From positions 55,404-119,403 of the forward strand of contig JARLHL010000105.1 of the NCBI GenBank assembly GCA_031292275.1: a stretch of 64,000 nt of DNA, in the 5' to 3' direction. Shown here in pieces: positions 53,694-63,805 of this stretch. The position numbers and the translations under genes are program-made. Source of the stretch: Desulfocapsaceae bacterium (GTDB taxonomy: Bacteria; Desulfobacterota; Desulfobulbia; Desulfobulbales; Desulfocapsaceae). The notes under the pieces were generated by a model, which saw only the letters and a program-made list of their open reading frames with translations, did not search any database and was not told the origin of the DNA. Within the stretch, counting starts at the first letter, position 1, and each line of letters begins with the position of its first letter.

Positions 53694-55469
53694 ATGGCAT
53701 TAGATCCTACCAAACACGCGGATTGGGAAATTGCGCAAGATGCAGAAAAAACGATGCTCACCATCTATGAAATTGGTGAAAAGCTTGGACTCACGAAAGA
53801 AGAACTCCTTCCCCAAGGTCACTATATCGCCAAAATCGATTTCAGGAAGGTTCTGGAACGTCTGAAAGACAAACCCAACGGAAAATATATCGACGTCACC
53901 GCCATCACGCCAACCCCTCTTGGAGAAGGAAAATCAACCTCTTCCATGGGACTCGTCCAAGGTCTCGGAAAATTAGGCAAGAATGTCTGCGCCGCGATCC
54001 GTCAGCCATCAGGTGGTCCGACCATGAACATCAAAGGGTCCGCTGCCGGCGGCGGTCTTGCCCAGTGCATCCCGCTCACGCCCTTTTCGCTGGGATTCAC
54101 AGGCGACATCAACGCGATCATGAACGCCCACAATCTGGCGATGGTTGCCCTCACTTCCCGCATGCAGCATGAAAGGAATTACACAGACGAGCAGTTGGAC
54201 CGACTCACCCACATGAAACGCCTGGATATCGATCCCACCAGGGTGGAGATGGGATGGATAATGGACTTCTGCTGCCAGGCCCTGCGGAACATCATTATCG
54301 GCATCGACGGCGTCAACGGCAAGTCCGACGGTTTCATGATGAAGTCCAAATTCGGCATCGCCGTATCCTCAGAGGTTATGGCAATTCTTGCTATTTCCAA
54401 TGACCTCAAGGATATGCGCGAGAGAATGGGTAAAATTGTCGTGGCCCTCAACAAGAAGGGAGAACCGGTGACCACCGAGGACCTGAAGGTTGCAGGCGCG
54501 ATGACCGCCTGGATGGTAGAGGCCCTCAATCCGTCCCTGATGCAAACCCTGGAAGGTCAGCCTGTGATTGTCCACGCCGGCCCCTTCGCCAATATCGCCA
54601 TTGGTCAGAGCTCCATCATCGCCGACAAGATCGGCCTGAAGCTTGCCGATTACCATGTCACCGAATCCGGCTTCGGCGCCGATATCGGATTCGAGAAGTT
54701 CTGGAACCTGAAATGCCGCTACTCCGGGCTTGTTCCCGACTGTGCCGTTGTTGTCGCCACCATCCGGGCCCTGAAGTGCCACGGCGGCGCCCCGGTACCG
54801 GTCCCCGGCAAGGCGATGCCCAAAGAGTATCTGGAAGAGAACGTGGACTGGGTTGCCAAGGGTTGCGCCAATCTCATCCATCATATCAGAAACGTTAGAA
54901 AGGCCGGCATCAGCCCGGTCGTCTGCATAAATGCCTTCTATACAGATACACCGGCAGAGATCAACAAGGTCCGCGAGCTGTGCGAGGCGGAGGGGGCTAA
55001 GGTCGCCCTGTCCCGCCATTGGGAAAAAGGCGGTGCCGGGGCCATTGAGTTTGCCGAGACCGTCATTGCCGCCTGCGAGGAGAAGACCCAGTTCAAGTTC
55101 CTCTATGATCTCGATATGCCGATCAAGGAAAGAATCGAACTCATCGCCAAGGAGGTCTATGGCGCTGACGGAGTCGACTATTCAGGCGAGGCCAACAAGG
55201 CCATTGAAAGAATCCAGAAAGATCCCGTTCTCTCCAAACTGGGCATGTGTATGGTCAAGACCCACCTGTCACTGTCCGACAATCCGGCCCTGAAGGGTGT
55301 GCCCAAAGGATGGAGGCTCACCATCCGCGAGGTCCTCACCTACGGCGGCGCAGGCTTTATCGTACCGGTTGCGGGCACCATCAGTCTCATGCCGGGTACC
55401 AGCTCTAATCCGGCCTTCAAACGTGTTGACGTTAACCTGGAAACAGGAAAGGTCGAAGGCGTTTTCTAA
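53694..55469 (+). CDS. fhs: Formate-tetrahydrofolate ligase
   Basis: A 591-residue cytoplasmic enzyme. The P-loop [19 protein letters not shown] is near residue 73, [19 protein letters not shown] follows, and conserved blocks such as [21 protein letters not shown] and [22 protein letters not shown] are intact. It activates formate with ATP to 10-formyl-THF, the entry to the methyl branch of the Wood-Ljungdahl pathway or to purine synthesis. AAAGGAG precedes the ATG. It is monocistronic and ended by the strong terminator at 55591-55630. Confidence 0.97.
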   Translation: MALDPTKHADWEIAQDAEKTMLTIYEIGEKLGLTKEELLPQGHYIAKIDFRKVLERLKDKPNGKYIDVTAITPTPLGEGKSTSSMGLVQGLGKLGKNVCAAIRQPSGGPTMNIKGSAAGGGLAQCIPLTPFSLGFTGDINAIMNAHNLAMVALTSRMQHERNYTDEQLDRLTHMKRLDIDPTRVEMGWIMDFCCQALRNIIIGIDGVNGKSDGFMMKSKFGIAVSSEVMAILAISNDLKDMRERMGKIVVALNKKGEPVTTEDLKVAGAMTAWMVEALNPSLMQTLEGQPVIVHAGPFANIAIGQSSIIADKIGLKLADYHVTESGFGADIGFEKFWNLKCRYSGLVPDCAVVVATIRALKCHGGAPVPVPGKAMPKEYLEENVDWVAKGCANLIHHIRNVRKAGISPVVCINAFYTDTPAEINKVRELCEAEGAKVALSRHWEKGGAGAIEFAETVIAACEEKTQFKFLYDLDMPIKERIELIAKEVYGADGVDYSGEANKAIERIQKDPVLSKLGMCMVKTHLSLSDNPALKGVPKGWRLTIREVLTYGGAGFIVPVAGTISLMPGTSSNPAFKRVDVNLETGKVEGVF

Positions 55470-55540
55470 GCAGGACTGCTCTGAGGCTGCCTTGGGTAAG
55501 GGGGGATTATCTTTAAAAATCCTCCCAAGCATTGGCATCT

Positions 55541-55559
55541 GATCCAGCCATGCCAGTTT
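55541..55559 (+). repeat. Intergenic repeat family, 3' module only (fragment copy E)
   Basis: GATCCAGCCATGCCAGTTT matches the 3' module of copy A at 16 of 19 positions. It lies between the formate-THF ligase stop and its terminator, on the same strand as the other copies. No 5' half is recognisable. Confidence 0.5.
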
Positions 55560-55590
55560 CGTCCGCGATCAAACCAAGGTCGCCGTAAAT

Positions 55591-55630
55591 AAAAAAGGGG
55601 AAGGCTTACCAAAAAGCCTTCCCCTTTTTT
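55591..55630. terminator. Strong bidirectional terminator between fhs and thyX
   Basis: Arms at 55591-55607 and 55614-55630 are a perfect 17-bp inverted repeat (core AAGGGGAAGGCTT / AAGCCTTCCCCTT) with loop ACCAAA. A-run and T-run ends make it work in both directions. It sits between two convergent genes. Confidence 0.92.
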
Positions 55631-55659
55631 ATCTCTGATCCCCTGGAAGACCTGTGTAT

Positions 55660-56589
55660 CTACGCCATTGCCGGGTATCGACTTCTCAATTCTTTGGCCA
55701 GCGGGATCATGATCTCCCGCATGGAAGGCTCCGCCGCCGGGCTTGTCCGAAGTCTGAAGATATGGCTCCATTCCTCCAGATTACAGTAGACGACGATCTC
55801 CGTCTTGCAGGAATTGGGCAGAACTGTCCTGGCCGCCTGGGGTGTCGAGGTCTCAAGGAGCCGCAAATAAATCTGCTCGGTCTCCGCCATGGCCCGGACC
55901 CAGAGTCCATACTCCTCCGAATCTTCCGCGAAGAACATCGGCTTGATAAAGGTCACCTGGTTATCGAATTTATCCTGGCTGTAACGACAGTAGCGCTGAC
56001 TCTCTTGGAGAAAAGAACACGGCCGATGCCGGACAAGCTCATGGGTCACCGCCCGGTTGACCACAAACTTCACCCCAACATACCGGTGTCTGAGCAGCAG
56101 CGACGCAGGCAGCTTCTCCACCTCGTCGATGCTCAGCTTCCTGATGGCAAGCCCCTCCTCGGCCTCCCAGGCCTCACGGGCATCCCAGACCCCCTCAAAG
56201 AGGTAGGGATGGCTGCCAGCCAGAAAGGCCGTGCATCGGTGGACGAGAAGGTTATCCGGACAGCGCATGTAGAGCTCACGAAAGCTGCGAATCGATCCGG
56301 TGATAAGGAGGCCATCATCCAGCTGATCTATCATCAGGAACTTGGGCTGACAGACCTGCAGCAGGGCCGTCTGGGCAGGACCGCACTGCACCTGCAGGCT
56401 CGCAACCGCCATTTCCAGCACCGAATTGTGGCCATGGGCGGCTATCTTCCTGACAAAAGGAAGGGCCGAATCCTTATCCATCAGCCCTTCACTCTTATAG
56501 CAGATACGCCCGCACTCCTCCAGACGGGCGGCAAAGCCCTTCCGGTCAAGCACATCCTGAATCTGAAAAGACGGATCGATTATTTTCAT
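55660..56589 (-). CDS. thyX: Flavin-dependent thymidylate synthase
   Basis: A 309-residue enzyme. The ThyX motif RHRPCSFLQESQRYCRYS (RHRxxSxxxxSxRY) is near residue 185, and HGHNSVLEM near residue 55 supplies the flavin/dUMP-contacting histidines. NSCKTEIVVYCNLEEWSHIFRLR is the conserved C-terminal block. ThyX makes dTMP from dUMP using FAD and methylene-THF. It is longer than usual for the family, with extra sequence between ~95 and 175 (the region around FEGVWDAREAWEAEEGLA). It begins four bases after nifS. Confidence 0.93.
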   Translation of the reverse strand: MKIIDPSFQIQDVLDRKGFAARLEECGRICYKSEGLMDKDSALPFVRKIAAHGHNSVLEMAVASLQVQCGPAQTALLQVCQPKFLMIDQLDDGLLITGSIRSFRELYMRCPDNLLVHRCTAFLAGSHPYLFEGVWDAREAWEAEEGLAIRKLSIDEVEKLPASLLLRHRYVGVKFVVNRAVTHELVRHRPCSFLQESQRYCRYSQDKFDNQVTFIKPMFFAEDSEEYGLWVRAMAETEQIYLRLLETSTPQAARTVLPNSCKTEIVVYCNLEEWSHIFRLRTSPAAEPSMREIMIPLAKELRSRYPAMA

Positions 56590-56593
56590 GGGT

Positions 56594-57775
56594 TCACTCG
56601 TTCCAGAAGGGAGACATCTGTCGCAGAGAGGAGATGATGGCCGGAATCTTTTCGAGGACGAAATCCACCTCCTGCTCCGTGTTGTAGATACTCAACGAGA
56701 AACGGATCGAACCATGGGCCGCCGTGAAAGGAACCCCCATGGCCCGCAGGACATGGGAGGGCTCCAGCGAACCGGAGGTGCAGGCTGAGCCCGAAGAGGC
56801 ACAAATATTATAGCGGTTGAGGTGCAGGAGGATGGCCTCGCCCTCGACAAACTCAAAACTGATATTGGCAGTATTGGGAAGCCTGTTCGCCTTATTCCCG
56901 TTGAGCATGGAACGGGAAACAGTTTTGAGCAGACCGTTCTCCAACTTGTCCCTCAGGGCCCTGACCCTGGTATTCTCCTCTTCCATTTTCTCAAGCGCCA
57001 TCTCACAGGCCCGGCCGAGACCGACGATGGAGGCGACATTTTCAGTTCCGCCGCGCCGCCCTTTCTCCTGATGGCCTCCGGCCATAAAGGGCACAAAGGG
57101 CGTGCCGCGGCGCACATAGAGGACACCGACTCCTTTGGGGGCGTGCAGCTTATGGCCGGACATCGAGAGAAAATTCACATCGAGCTTCTTCAGGTTGATC
57201 GGAATCTTGCCCACAGCCTGCACCGCATCGGTATGAAAGAGAATGCCGCGCTTCTTGGCGATGGCGGCCATCTCCTCGACTGGGAAGATCACCCCGGTCT
57301 CATTATTGGCCCACATCACGCTGACAATGGCCGTATCATCGGCCAGGGCGGCCTTATACTCATCGAGATCAAGACTGCCATCCGAGGAGACCTTCAGCCG
57401 GGTGACCCGATGCTTGTGCCCTGTCCTGGCATCCAGATTGTCGCAAAGAGTCTTGATGGCAGGATGTTCGACCCGGGTGGTGACGATATGCCGTTTGTCG
57501 GGGAAGGACTGGAGGGCCGAGAGTATCGCCGTGGAATCACTCTCGGTGCCGCAGCTGGTAAAGGTGATCTCCTCCGGTTCCGCCCCCAGCAGGGCCGCCA
57601 CCCCGGCCCTGGCCTTAGCCACTTCCCTGCCGACCTGGCCGCCGAAATTGTACATGCTGGAGGGATTGCCGTAATAGTCCGTCAAAAAGGGCATCATCGC
57701 CTCCAGGACCTCCGGGGCTATCCGGGTCGTGGCGTTGTTGTCCATGTAGATCACAGTTTCAGCTTGTAAATTCAT
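56594..57775 (-). CDS. nifS: Cysteine desulfurase, NifS type
   Basis: A 393-residue PLP enzyme. YMDNNATTRIAPEVL is the N-terminus, SMSGHKLHAPKGVGVLYVR carries the PLP lysine near residue 202, and ICASSGSACTSGSLEPSHVL carries the sulfur-accepting Cys near 325. It releases sulfur from cysteine for iron-sulfur cluster assembly on NifU. The ATG overlaps the nifU stop as ATGA. Confidence 0.96.
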   Translation of the reverse strand: MNLQAETVIYMDNNATTRIAPEVLEAMMPFLTDYYGNPSSMYNFGGQVGREVAKARAGVAALLGAEPEEITFTSCGTESDSTAILSALQSFPDKRHIVTTRVEHPAIKTLCDNLDARTGHKHRVTRLKVSSDGSLDLDEYKAALADDTAIVSVMWANNETGVIFPVEEMAAIAKKRGILFHTDAVQAVGKIPINLKKLDVNFLSMSGHKLHAPKGVGVLYVRRGTPFVPFMAGGHQEKGRRGGTENVASIVGLGRACEMALEKMEEENTRVRALRDKLENGLLKTVSRSMLNGNKANRLPNTANISFEFVEGEAILLHLNRYNICASSGSACTSGSLEPSHVLRAMGVPFTAAHGSIRFSLSIYNTEQEVDFVLEKIPAIISSLRQMSPFWNE

Positions 57776-58611
57776 GAGTTGGCATCCTCCACGATCAGAG
57801 TGTCGAGCACCAGCTCCCGGAGTTTTTTCTCAACATGCTGCTTCAGCGTGGTCTGCGATTTGGCGCAGCTCGTACAGGCCCCCCGCAGCGAGACCATGAC
57901 GAAATCACCATCAACATCGATCAGTTCGATATCGCCTCCATCCTTGCGCAGGCCGGGTTTTATCTCGCGTTCCAGGACCTCTTCAATCTTCTTGATCTTC
58001 TGCAGAGCGGTCATCCTCTGGGGCTTTATATTGACGGCTTTGATCTCCATAGCCTCACCCGCCGTCACCTGGAGCAAATTACGCAGTTTTTCCTCACACT
58101 TGCCACAACCACCGCCGGCCTTGGTGAAGTTGGTGATCTCTTCCACCGAGCGCAGATTCGACTCCTTAATGGCCCGGATAATCTCCAGATCGGTGACGCC
58201 GAAGCATTCACAGACGATCTCGCCTTCCGCCGTGGGCAGCACAGTCCCCCGAAAGTCGGCAATCGCCGCTTCGAGCGCTTCCCGGCCCATGACGGAACAG
58301 TGCATCTTCTCCTTAGGGAGTCCGCCCAGGAAATCGGCGATATCCTGATTGGTGATTTTAGCGGCCTCGTCAACGTGCCTGCCGATAATCATCTCGGTCA
58401 GAGCTGAGGATGAGGCGATGGCGCTGGCGCATCCGAAAGTCTTGAACTTCGCATCGGTGATGATATCCTGCTCGTCCACCTTCAGGGTCAATTTCAAGGC
58501 ATCACCGCAGGCCAGGGAGCCGACATCCCCCACCCCGCTCGGGTTTTCGATTTCACCCACGTTCCGGGGATGAAGAAAGTGTTCCTGAACCAGATCAGTA
58601 TATTCCCACAT
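57772..58611 (-). CDS. nifU: Iron-sulfur scaffold protein NifU (three domains)
   Basis: A 279-residue modular scaffold. The IscU-like domain (1-125) has cluster cysteines in SLACGDALKL, FGCASAIASSSALTEM and KMHCSVMG. The central [2Fe-2S] BFD-like domain (~130-180) has CECFGVT and GGGCGKCEEKL, and the C-terminal Nfu domain has RGACTSCAKSQTTL. With NifS it builds and delivers iron-sulfur clusters. No nitrogenase genes are in the window, so it may be the general system of this organism. Confidence 0.96.
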   Translation of the reverse strand: MWEYTDLVQEHFLHPRNVGEIENPSGVGDVGSLACGDALKLTLKVDEQDIITDAKFKTFGCASAIASSSALTEMIIGRHVDEAAKITNQDIADFLGGLPKEKMHCSVMGREALEAAIADFRGTVLPTAEGEIVCECFGVTDLEIIRAIKESNLRSVEEITNFTKAGGGCGKCEEKLRNLLQVTAGEAMEIKAVNIKPQRMTALQKIKKIEEVLEREIKPGLRKDGGDIELIDVDGDFVMVSLRGACTSCAKSQTTLKQHVEKKLRELVLDTLIVEDANS

Positions 58612-58785
58612 AAATTGCTCCTGACTCTTTTATAATGTCATTAGAATGAAATACTTCCGATACAGAGAAGAGGTATTCCAGATGTTTTGCCGGATATCAA
58701 GCCCTCAGGATGCACAGCGCAGCTCATCGATTCCTTCAGGCCATTGTTGAAAATAATACGTGTCCCCTAAATTGCAACCGTGAAA

Positions 58786-58810
58786 TTTTGCCATCCGCAA
58801 TCAGGCAAAA
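58786..58810 (-). terminator. Weak hairpin after the phosphohexomutase gene
   Basis: TTTTGCC (58786-58792) and GGCAAAA (58804-58810) form a 7-bp stem 70 bases past the stop of the minus-strand gene. Only three Ts follow. Confidence 0.33.
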
Positions 58811-58879
58811 ACGGGGTACGGGACAGACTCTCACCAGCCCCCGGCCGCCCTCATCCCCGCTGCCAAATTCGGCCGGACT

Positions 58880-60613
58880 CTAGAGCAGTCCGAGATCTGC
58901 GAGCATGGCCTTGGCAGCATCCACGAGATTCTGAGCACCTACCGGGGTCCTGGATTCAACGTAAAATCGGACCTTGGGCTCGGTCCCGGAGGGCCTGATC
59001 ATCAGCCAGGAACCGTCTTCAAAAATCATCTTACGGCCATCGATGTCGATGACCTCCCGGATGATTTTCTCCTCTGTCCCTACCACTATGCCGGCACCGA
59101 TGCCAAATTTTTTCAGCCGAAAGAGGGCCTTGGTCAGCTCATCTCCCTGAACGCCGACCTGTATGCCGTCCCGGTCCGGATAATAGGCTCCGTAGCGTTT
59201 TTCCATATCCTGAAGATATTCGCCAAGATTTTTGCCTGTGGTCATCACCATATCGAGGGCCAGAAGCAATCCGATATAGGCATCCTTCTCCGGAGTGTGG
59301 CCTATGATGGAGATACCATCCGATTCCTCAAAGCAGACAAGGGCCTTGCCAATGACCGGTTTAAACTCCTTGAATCCCACCCGGGGTTCAAAGACCTCCT
59401 CGCCGAAGGCCCTGGCCAGGGCATTGGCCAAATTAGAGGTGGCGACGGTCTTGGCCACCATCCCCTTCTTCCCTTTTATTTCGTGGAGAAAATGATACCC
59501 CATGGCCCCGAACTGATTCATGCTGATCTCCACCGATCCGTCAGTAAAACGGATGCGATCACCATCAGGATCGATGATAGCGCCCAGTCTCAGCCTCTCG
59601 GGTCTTCCCCTCAGCTTCTCGACAACCCCCTGCATATTGACGGACGACGGCTCGGGCGCCACCCCGCCGAAGGTTACATCGGCCTGACCGCGCAGATGGA
59701 CAAGCCGGTCGCTGCGGCTCTGGTTGAAGAGTTGGGATATATGCAGACGGCTGGCGCCATGAACGGAGTCGACAACGACAACTATCTCAGAATTGTCATC
59801 AAAATTCCGGATAATTTCATCATAGTCAAGTCCGTGCAGGCTGACATTTTTTCTGACCATGCTCTTCCAGGCGGCCAGGGAATCAAAAGGCATTATATCC
59901 TGTCTTTCGGAGGCGGATGGAGGTGTTTTTTGTAATGAGACCAGAGCAGATGCGCCATCATCAATGATCTTCCGGGCCGCGCTGGTTATCCGGCCTGTCA
60001 GTTCTGATGCTGCCGGTCCGGCATCAGCGGCATTGAATTTATAGCCGCCGTACTCCAGAGGATTGTGAGAGGGGGTCAGATTCACCGAAAATGCGGCCCC
60101 CAACTCCAATACCGCCGCAGAGAGGACCCCGGTGGTCGATTCTCCGGCATAGTGGACGGCGAATCCGGCCCGGACCAGCACATCGATCACGGCAGAGGCT
60201 AAGACCTCACCGCCGAAACGGTTGTCAAAGCCCACCACGCAACCGCGTCTTTTGGCCTCGTCAAGACTGCTGACACCGAGAAAGGGTATCAAGGCCGGTT
60301 CATGATCGACTGCCGTATAGAGTTCAACAATGGCGGCAGTGACAAAGGAGATGGAGCGGACAAAGATATCCTTTCCCAGCAACCCGCGCCACCCCGATGT
60401 CCCGAATTTGACCGTGGTCTGCGGCACTAAGGCATTGCTGCGTATCTCATCCAGCAGCATGGCATAGACGGCATCGATGTGTTTCTGCCAGACATCTCCT
60501 TCCTTTTTCCTTCTCTGAACGAATTGATTGATGATCTGAAAATAATTATTCTTTGAATGATCGTTCTTCTCCAGATGTGAAAATATCGCCTGCACTTCGT
60601 CAGATATGGCCAT
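58880..60613 (-). CDS. Phosphoglucomutase/phosphomannomutase family protein
   Basis: A 577-residue alpha-D-phosphohexomutase. The phosphoserine loop is TPSHNPLEYGGYKFN near residue 180, the metal loop is IIDPDGDRIRF near 345, GGVAPEPS lies between, and the C-terminal phosphate-binding loop is MIRPSGTEPKVRFYVES. FGTSGWRGL near residue 70 is the N-terminal hallmark. It interconverts hexose 1- and 6-phosphates for glycogen or envelope sugar synthesis. The N-terminal ~65 residues before FGTSGWRG form an extension, making it longer than the usual ~460 residues. Confidence 0.94.
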   Translation of the reverse strand: MAISDEVQAIFSHLEKNDHSKNNYFQIINQFVQRRKKEGDVWQKHIDAVYAMLLDEIRSNALVPQTTVKFGTSGWRGLLGKDIFVRSISFVTAAIVELYTAVDHEPALIPFLGVSSLDEAKRRGCVVGFDNRFGGEVLASAVIDVLVRAGFAVHYAGESTTGVLSAAVLELGAAFSVNLTPSHNPLEYGGYKFNAADAGPAASELTGRITSAARKIIDDGASALVSLQKTPPSASERQDIMPFDSLAAWKSMVRKNVSLHGLDYDEIIRNFDDNSEIVVVVDSVHGASRLHISQLFNQSRSDRLVHLRGQADVTFGGVAPEPSSVNMQGVVEKLRGRPERLRLGAIIDPDGDRIRFTDGSVEISMNQFGAMGYHFLHEIKGKKGMVAKTVATSNLANALARAFGEEVFEPRVGFKEFKPVIGKALVCFEESDGISIIGHTPEKDAYIGLLLALDMVMTTGKNLGEYLQDMEKRYGAYYPDRDGIQVGVQGDELTKALFRLKKFGIGAGIVVGTEEKIIREVIDIDGRKMIFEDGSWLMIRPSGTEPKVRFYVESRTPVGAQNLVDAAKAMLADLGLL

Positions 60614-61063
60614 TTTCTCTCCTTATCTCTAACATCATCTGATTTTCAAAAACTCTTTCCCAATATAATAACTGCATATTAGCACTAATTTTATCCTTCG
60701 TCATCTGCCAGCACCATGCTCCAGCGGAGAAAGTCTTCCCGTCCCCTGCTCTGCAGTTTCTTGACGAATGTCTATAATTTGCTCTAAGATTAGTATATAA
60801 TACGATTGCTTCTCCAGACATTCCTTTAGCGCAATGCCAACCGTTCCCGGAGCTGCACATGTATGCGCATCCTGGTGAAACTCGATTGTTTATCCGAATA
60901 CCATACACTGAACTTTCATTTCCGGGGCAGTACATGCCGGCCTCCGGGGCCTGCTTCTCAGGTCCATGCACTGCGGCAATCACCTCTCGATTCACTGTAA
61001 TACGATATTTTCATTTATAGTTTCAAAATTCTGTTCCACAAATCAATACAGAGGAGGAGAAAG
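60614..61063. other. Divergent intergenic region, 450 bases
   Basis: It lies between the phosphohexomutase and PEP synthase genes. A frame spanning 60600-60995 on the minus strand is not coding-like. GAACTTTCATT and TACATGCCGGCC near 60910-60945 faintly recall the intergenic repeat, but I do not count it as a copy. Confidence 0.45.
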
Positions 61064-63511
61064 ATGGCTTCCAATCATGGCAATGAACTGGTCCTTTGGT
61101 TTGACGATTTCAACATCAACGATGTGGCCCTTGTCGGGGGTAAAAACGCCTCGCTCGGCGAGATGTATCAGCATCTGACCTCAAAAGGGCTGAACATCCC
61201 CCACGGTTTTGCAATCACAGCCAAGGCCTACAGGCACCTGATCGAAACGGCCGGGATCAAGGATGCCGTTCAGGAAGCCCTGGCGGGACTCGACACCAAC
61301 GATCTGAAAAACCTCCAGCAGCGCGGCAGGAAGGTGCGCGAGATCCTCCAGACGGCTGCCTTTCCCGACGACCTGCGTCAGGCCATCATCAATGCCTACA
61401 AGAAGCTGGAAACCGAATATGGCAAAGATGTGGATGTAGCAGTCCGCTCATCGGCGACCGCTGAAGACCTCCCCGACGCTTCCTTCGCCGGGCAGCAGGA
61501 CACTTATCTGAATGTACGGGGATATGAGGCCCTGCTCCATTACTGCCGCCTCTGTTTTGCAAGCCTCTTCACCGATCGGGCCATCTCCTACCGGCATGAT
61601 AAGAACTTCGGCCAGTTTGATGTCTCCCTCTCCATCGTGGTCCAGAAGATGGTCCGTTCGGATTCTGCCTGTTCGGGCGTCATGTTCACCATCGACACTG
61701 AATCGGGATTCGAAAACGCCATCCTTATCACCGGTTCCTGGGGTCTTGGAGAAAATATCGTCCAGGGGGTGGTTACTCCTGATGAATACTATGTCTTCAA
61801 ACCGACTCTGAAGAGGGGAAAGCGGCCGATAATCTCCAAACGCATCGCCTCCAAGCAGATCAAAATGGTCTATGACGCCGATCCCAAGGCCCAATCCCTG
61901 GTCAAAAATATTCCCACGACCGCCAAGGAACAAGGCTCCTACGTCCTCAGTGATGACGAAATTCTGCAGCTTGGCCGCTGGGGGGTGATCATCGAAGACC
62001 ATTACGGTAAAAGCATGGACATTGAATGGGCCAAGGACGGTGATGGCCTTCATACCGGATCCGGCAGACTCTTCATTGTCCAGGCCCGCCCGGAAACGGT
62101 CCACTCACAGGCGTCGAAGATAATCAGCGAGACCTATATCCTGAAGGATAAGGGCAGGATCCTGGCTGAAGGACAGGCCGTCGGTACCAAGATAGGCCAG
62201 GGCCGTAGCCGGATTATCAACGATGTTTCGGGTATCCATGACTTTCAGGCCGGAGAGGTGCTGGTCACTGACATGACCGATCCTGACTGGGAACCGGTCA
62301 TGAAGAGCGCCAGTGCCATTGTGACCAACAGGGGCGGCAGGACATGCCATGCCGCCATCATCTCGCGGGAGTTGGGCATTCCCTGTCTGATCGGTACGGC
62401 TACCGGCACCGAGCGCATCGGCCAGGGGGTGGAGATCACCGTCTCCTGTGCCGAAGGAGAGACGGGACATGTCTACGAAGGCAGGCTCGGTTTCGACATA
62501 GACCGCCTGGATTATGCCAGCGTACCGCAAACCAGGACCAAGATCATGATGAATGTGGGAATTCCCGAGAAGGCCTTCAAGGAGTGTCAGATCCCCAACG
62601 ACGGGGTAGGGCTTGCCCGGGAAGAGTTCATCATCAACTCCCATATCGGCATCCATCCGCTGGCCCTGTATAATTTCAACAAACTTCACGAAAAGGCAGC
62701 GGCAGGAGACAGGGAGATAGCCAGAATCGTGACAGAAATTGAAAATTTAACCACGGCCTACCCCTACGACAAAAAGCAATTCTTCATCGATAAAATCGCC
62801 GAGGGCGTCGGTCGGATCGCGGCCGGATTCTATCCGAGGGATGTTATCGTCCGTCTCTCCGATTTCAAGACCAATGAATATGCCAACCTGGTGGGCGGCA
62901 CCCTCTACGAACCCAAGGAGTCCAACCCCATGATCGGCTGGCGGGGGGCCTCCCGCTATTACGATCCGAAATACAAGGCGGCCTTCGAGCTTGAATGCAA
63001 GGGCCTCCTGAAGGCCAGAAACGAGATGGGGCTGACCAACATCAAGCTGATGGTCCCCTTCTGCCGGACTCCCGAGGAAGGAAGAAGTGTGATTGAGGTG
63101 ATGCGGGAATTCGGACTGGTTCAGGGCGAAAACGAGCTCGAGGTCTATGTGATGTGCGAGATTCCGTCCAATGTCATCTCGGCGGACGCCTTCTGCGATA
63201 TCTTCGACGGATTCTCCATCGGCTCCAACGATCTAACCCAGCTCACCCTGGGCCTCGACCGCGATTCCGACCTGGTCGCCCATATCTTTGATGAGCGCAA
63301 CGAAGCCGTAAAAACACTGATAAAGATGGTCATCGACGTGGCCAAGCGCCGCGGCAGGAAGATAGGCATCTGCGGCCAGGCACCATCGGACTTCCCGGAG
63401 TTTGCAACCTTTCTGGTTGAATGCGGCATCGACTCCATGAGTCTGATCCCGGATACCATCATCAAGACCAGGCTGGCAGTCTTTAAAAAAGAGCAGGAAC
63501 TGGGACTCTAA
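61064..63511 (+). CDS. ppsA: Phosphoenolpyruvate synthase
   Basis: An 815-residue enzyme. The N-terminal ATP-binding domain has VGGKNASLGEMYQHL and RSSATAEDLPDASFAGQQDT. The phosphohistidine domain has GGRTCHAAIISRELGIPCL near residue 428. The C-terminal PEP-binding barrel has FSIGSNDLTQLTLGLDRDS and GICGQAPSDFPEFA. It makes PEP from pyruvate and ATP with release of AMP, opening gluconeogenesis. GAGGAGGAGAAAG lies before the ATG. A hairpin at 63526-63556 follows. Confidence 0.96.
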   Translation: MASNHGNELVLWFDDFNINDVALVGGKNASLGEMYQHLTSKGLNIPHGFAITAKAYRHLIETAGIKDAVQEALAGLDTNDLKNLQQRGRKVREILQTAAFPDDLRQAIINAYKKLETEYGKDVDVAVRSSATAEDLPDASFAGQQDTYLNVRGYEALLHYCRLCFASLFTDRAISYRHDKNFGQFDVSLSIVVQKMVRSDSACSGVMFTIDTESGFENAILITGSWGLGENIVQGVVTPDEYYVFKPTLKRGKRPIISKRIASKQIKMVYDADPKAQSLVKNIPTTAKEQGSYVLSDDEILQLGRWGVIIEDHYGKSMDIEWAKDGDGLHTGSGRLFIVQARPETVHSQASKIISETYILKDKGRILAEGQAVGTKIGQGRSRIINDVSGIHDFQAGEVLVTDMTDPDWEPVMKSASAIVTNRGGRTCHAAIISRELGIPCLIGTATGTERIGQGVEITVSCAEGETGHVYEGRLGFDIDRLDYASVPQTRTKIMMNVGIPEKAFKECQIPNDGVGLAREEFIINSHIGIHPLALYNFNKLHEKAAAGDREIARIVTEIENLTTAYPYDKKQFFIDKIAEGVGRIAAGFYPRDVIVRLSDFKTNEYANLVGGTLYEPKESNPMIGWRGASRYYDPKYKAAFELECKGLLKARNEMGLTNIKLMVPFCRTPEEGRSVIEVMREFGLVQGENELEVYVMCEIPSNVISADAFCDIFDGFSIGSNDLTQLTLGLDRDSDLVAHIFDERNEAVKTLIKMVIDVAKRRGRKIGICGQAPSDFPEFATFLVECGIDSMSLIPDTIIKTRLAVFKKEQELGL

Positions 63512-63525
63512 GCAGGAGGGACAGG

Positions 63526-63556
63526 GGCGGTCCGGATGCCATCATCACGGACCGCC
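63526..63556. terminator. Hairpin between convergent ppsA and Trm112-like genes
   Basis: GGCGGTCCG (63526-63534) and CGGACCGCC (63548-63556) form a perfect 9-bp GC-rich stem with a 13-base loop. It could end transcription from both sides, though a T-run is lacking. Confidence 0.55.
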
Positions 63557-63584
63557 TGCCGTACCTGTGCATCCGGGAGCGAGA

Positions 63585-63755
63585 TCAATCTTCCAGCTTC
63601 TTCGCCTCTTCTATGATCATGACGGGGATATCGTCCCTGATCTCATAGACCAGCCTGCAATGCATGCAGACCAGGCCGTCGGCGGTCGAATTAAGCTGTA
63701 TCGTGCCTTTGCATTGCGGACACACCAGGATATCGAGCAGGTCTTCATTGATCAT
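63585..63755 (-). CDS. Trm112-family small zinc-ribbon protein
   Basis: A 56-residue protein of the Trm112/YcaR family: LLDILVCPQCKGTIQL, LVCMHCRLVYEIRDDIPVM with two CxxC pairs that can bind zinc. Eukaryotic Trm112 activates methyltransferases; bacterial members are less well understood and often lie near lipid A or lipopolysaccharide genes. The ATG at 63755 with GAGG upstream is chosen over the ATG at 63767. Confidence 0.87.
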   Translation of the reverse strand: MINEDLLDILVCPQCKGTIQLNSTADGLVCMHCRLVYEIRDDIPVMIIEEAKKLED

Positions 63756-63805
63756 GGATAACCTCATTCAGGGTTGATTTGCAGTTGTTCAATCAGCCAT
63801 CCCCT

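Noticed and set aside
56822..57769. A 315-codon open frame antisense to nifS
   Set aside because: nifS has all PLP-enzyme motifs on the minus strand, and the plus-strand frame has none.
60905..60950. Possible sixth copy of the intergenic repeat upstream of ppsA
   Set aside because: Only short matches (CTTTCATT, ATGCCGGCC) remain, and the order and spacing do not align well enough to claim a copy.
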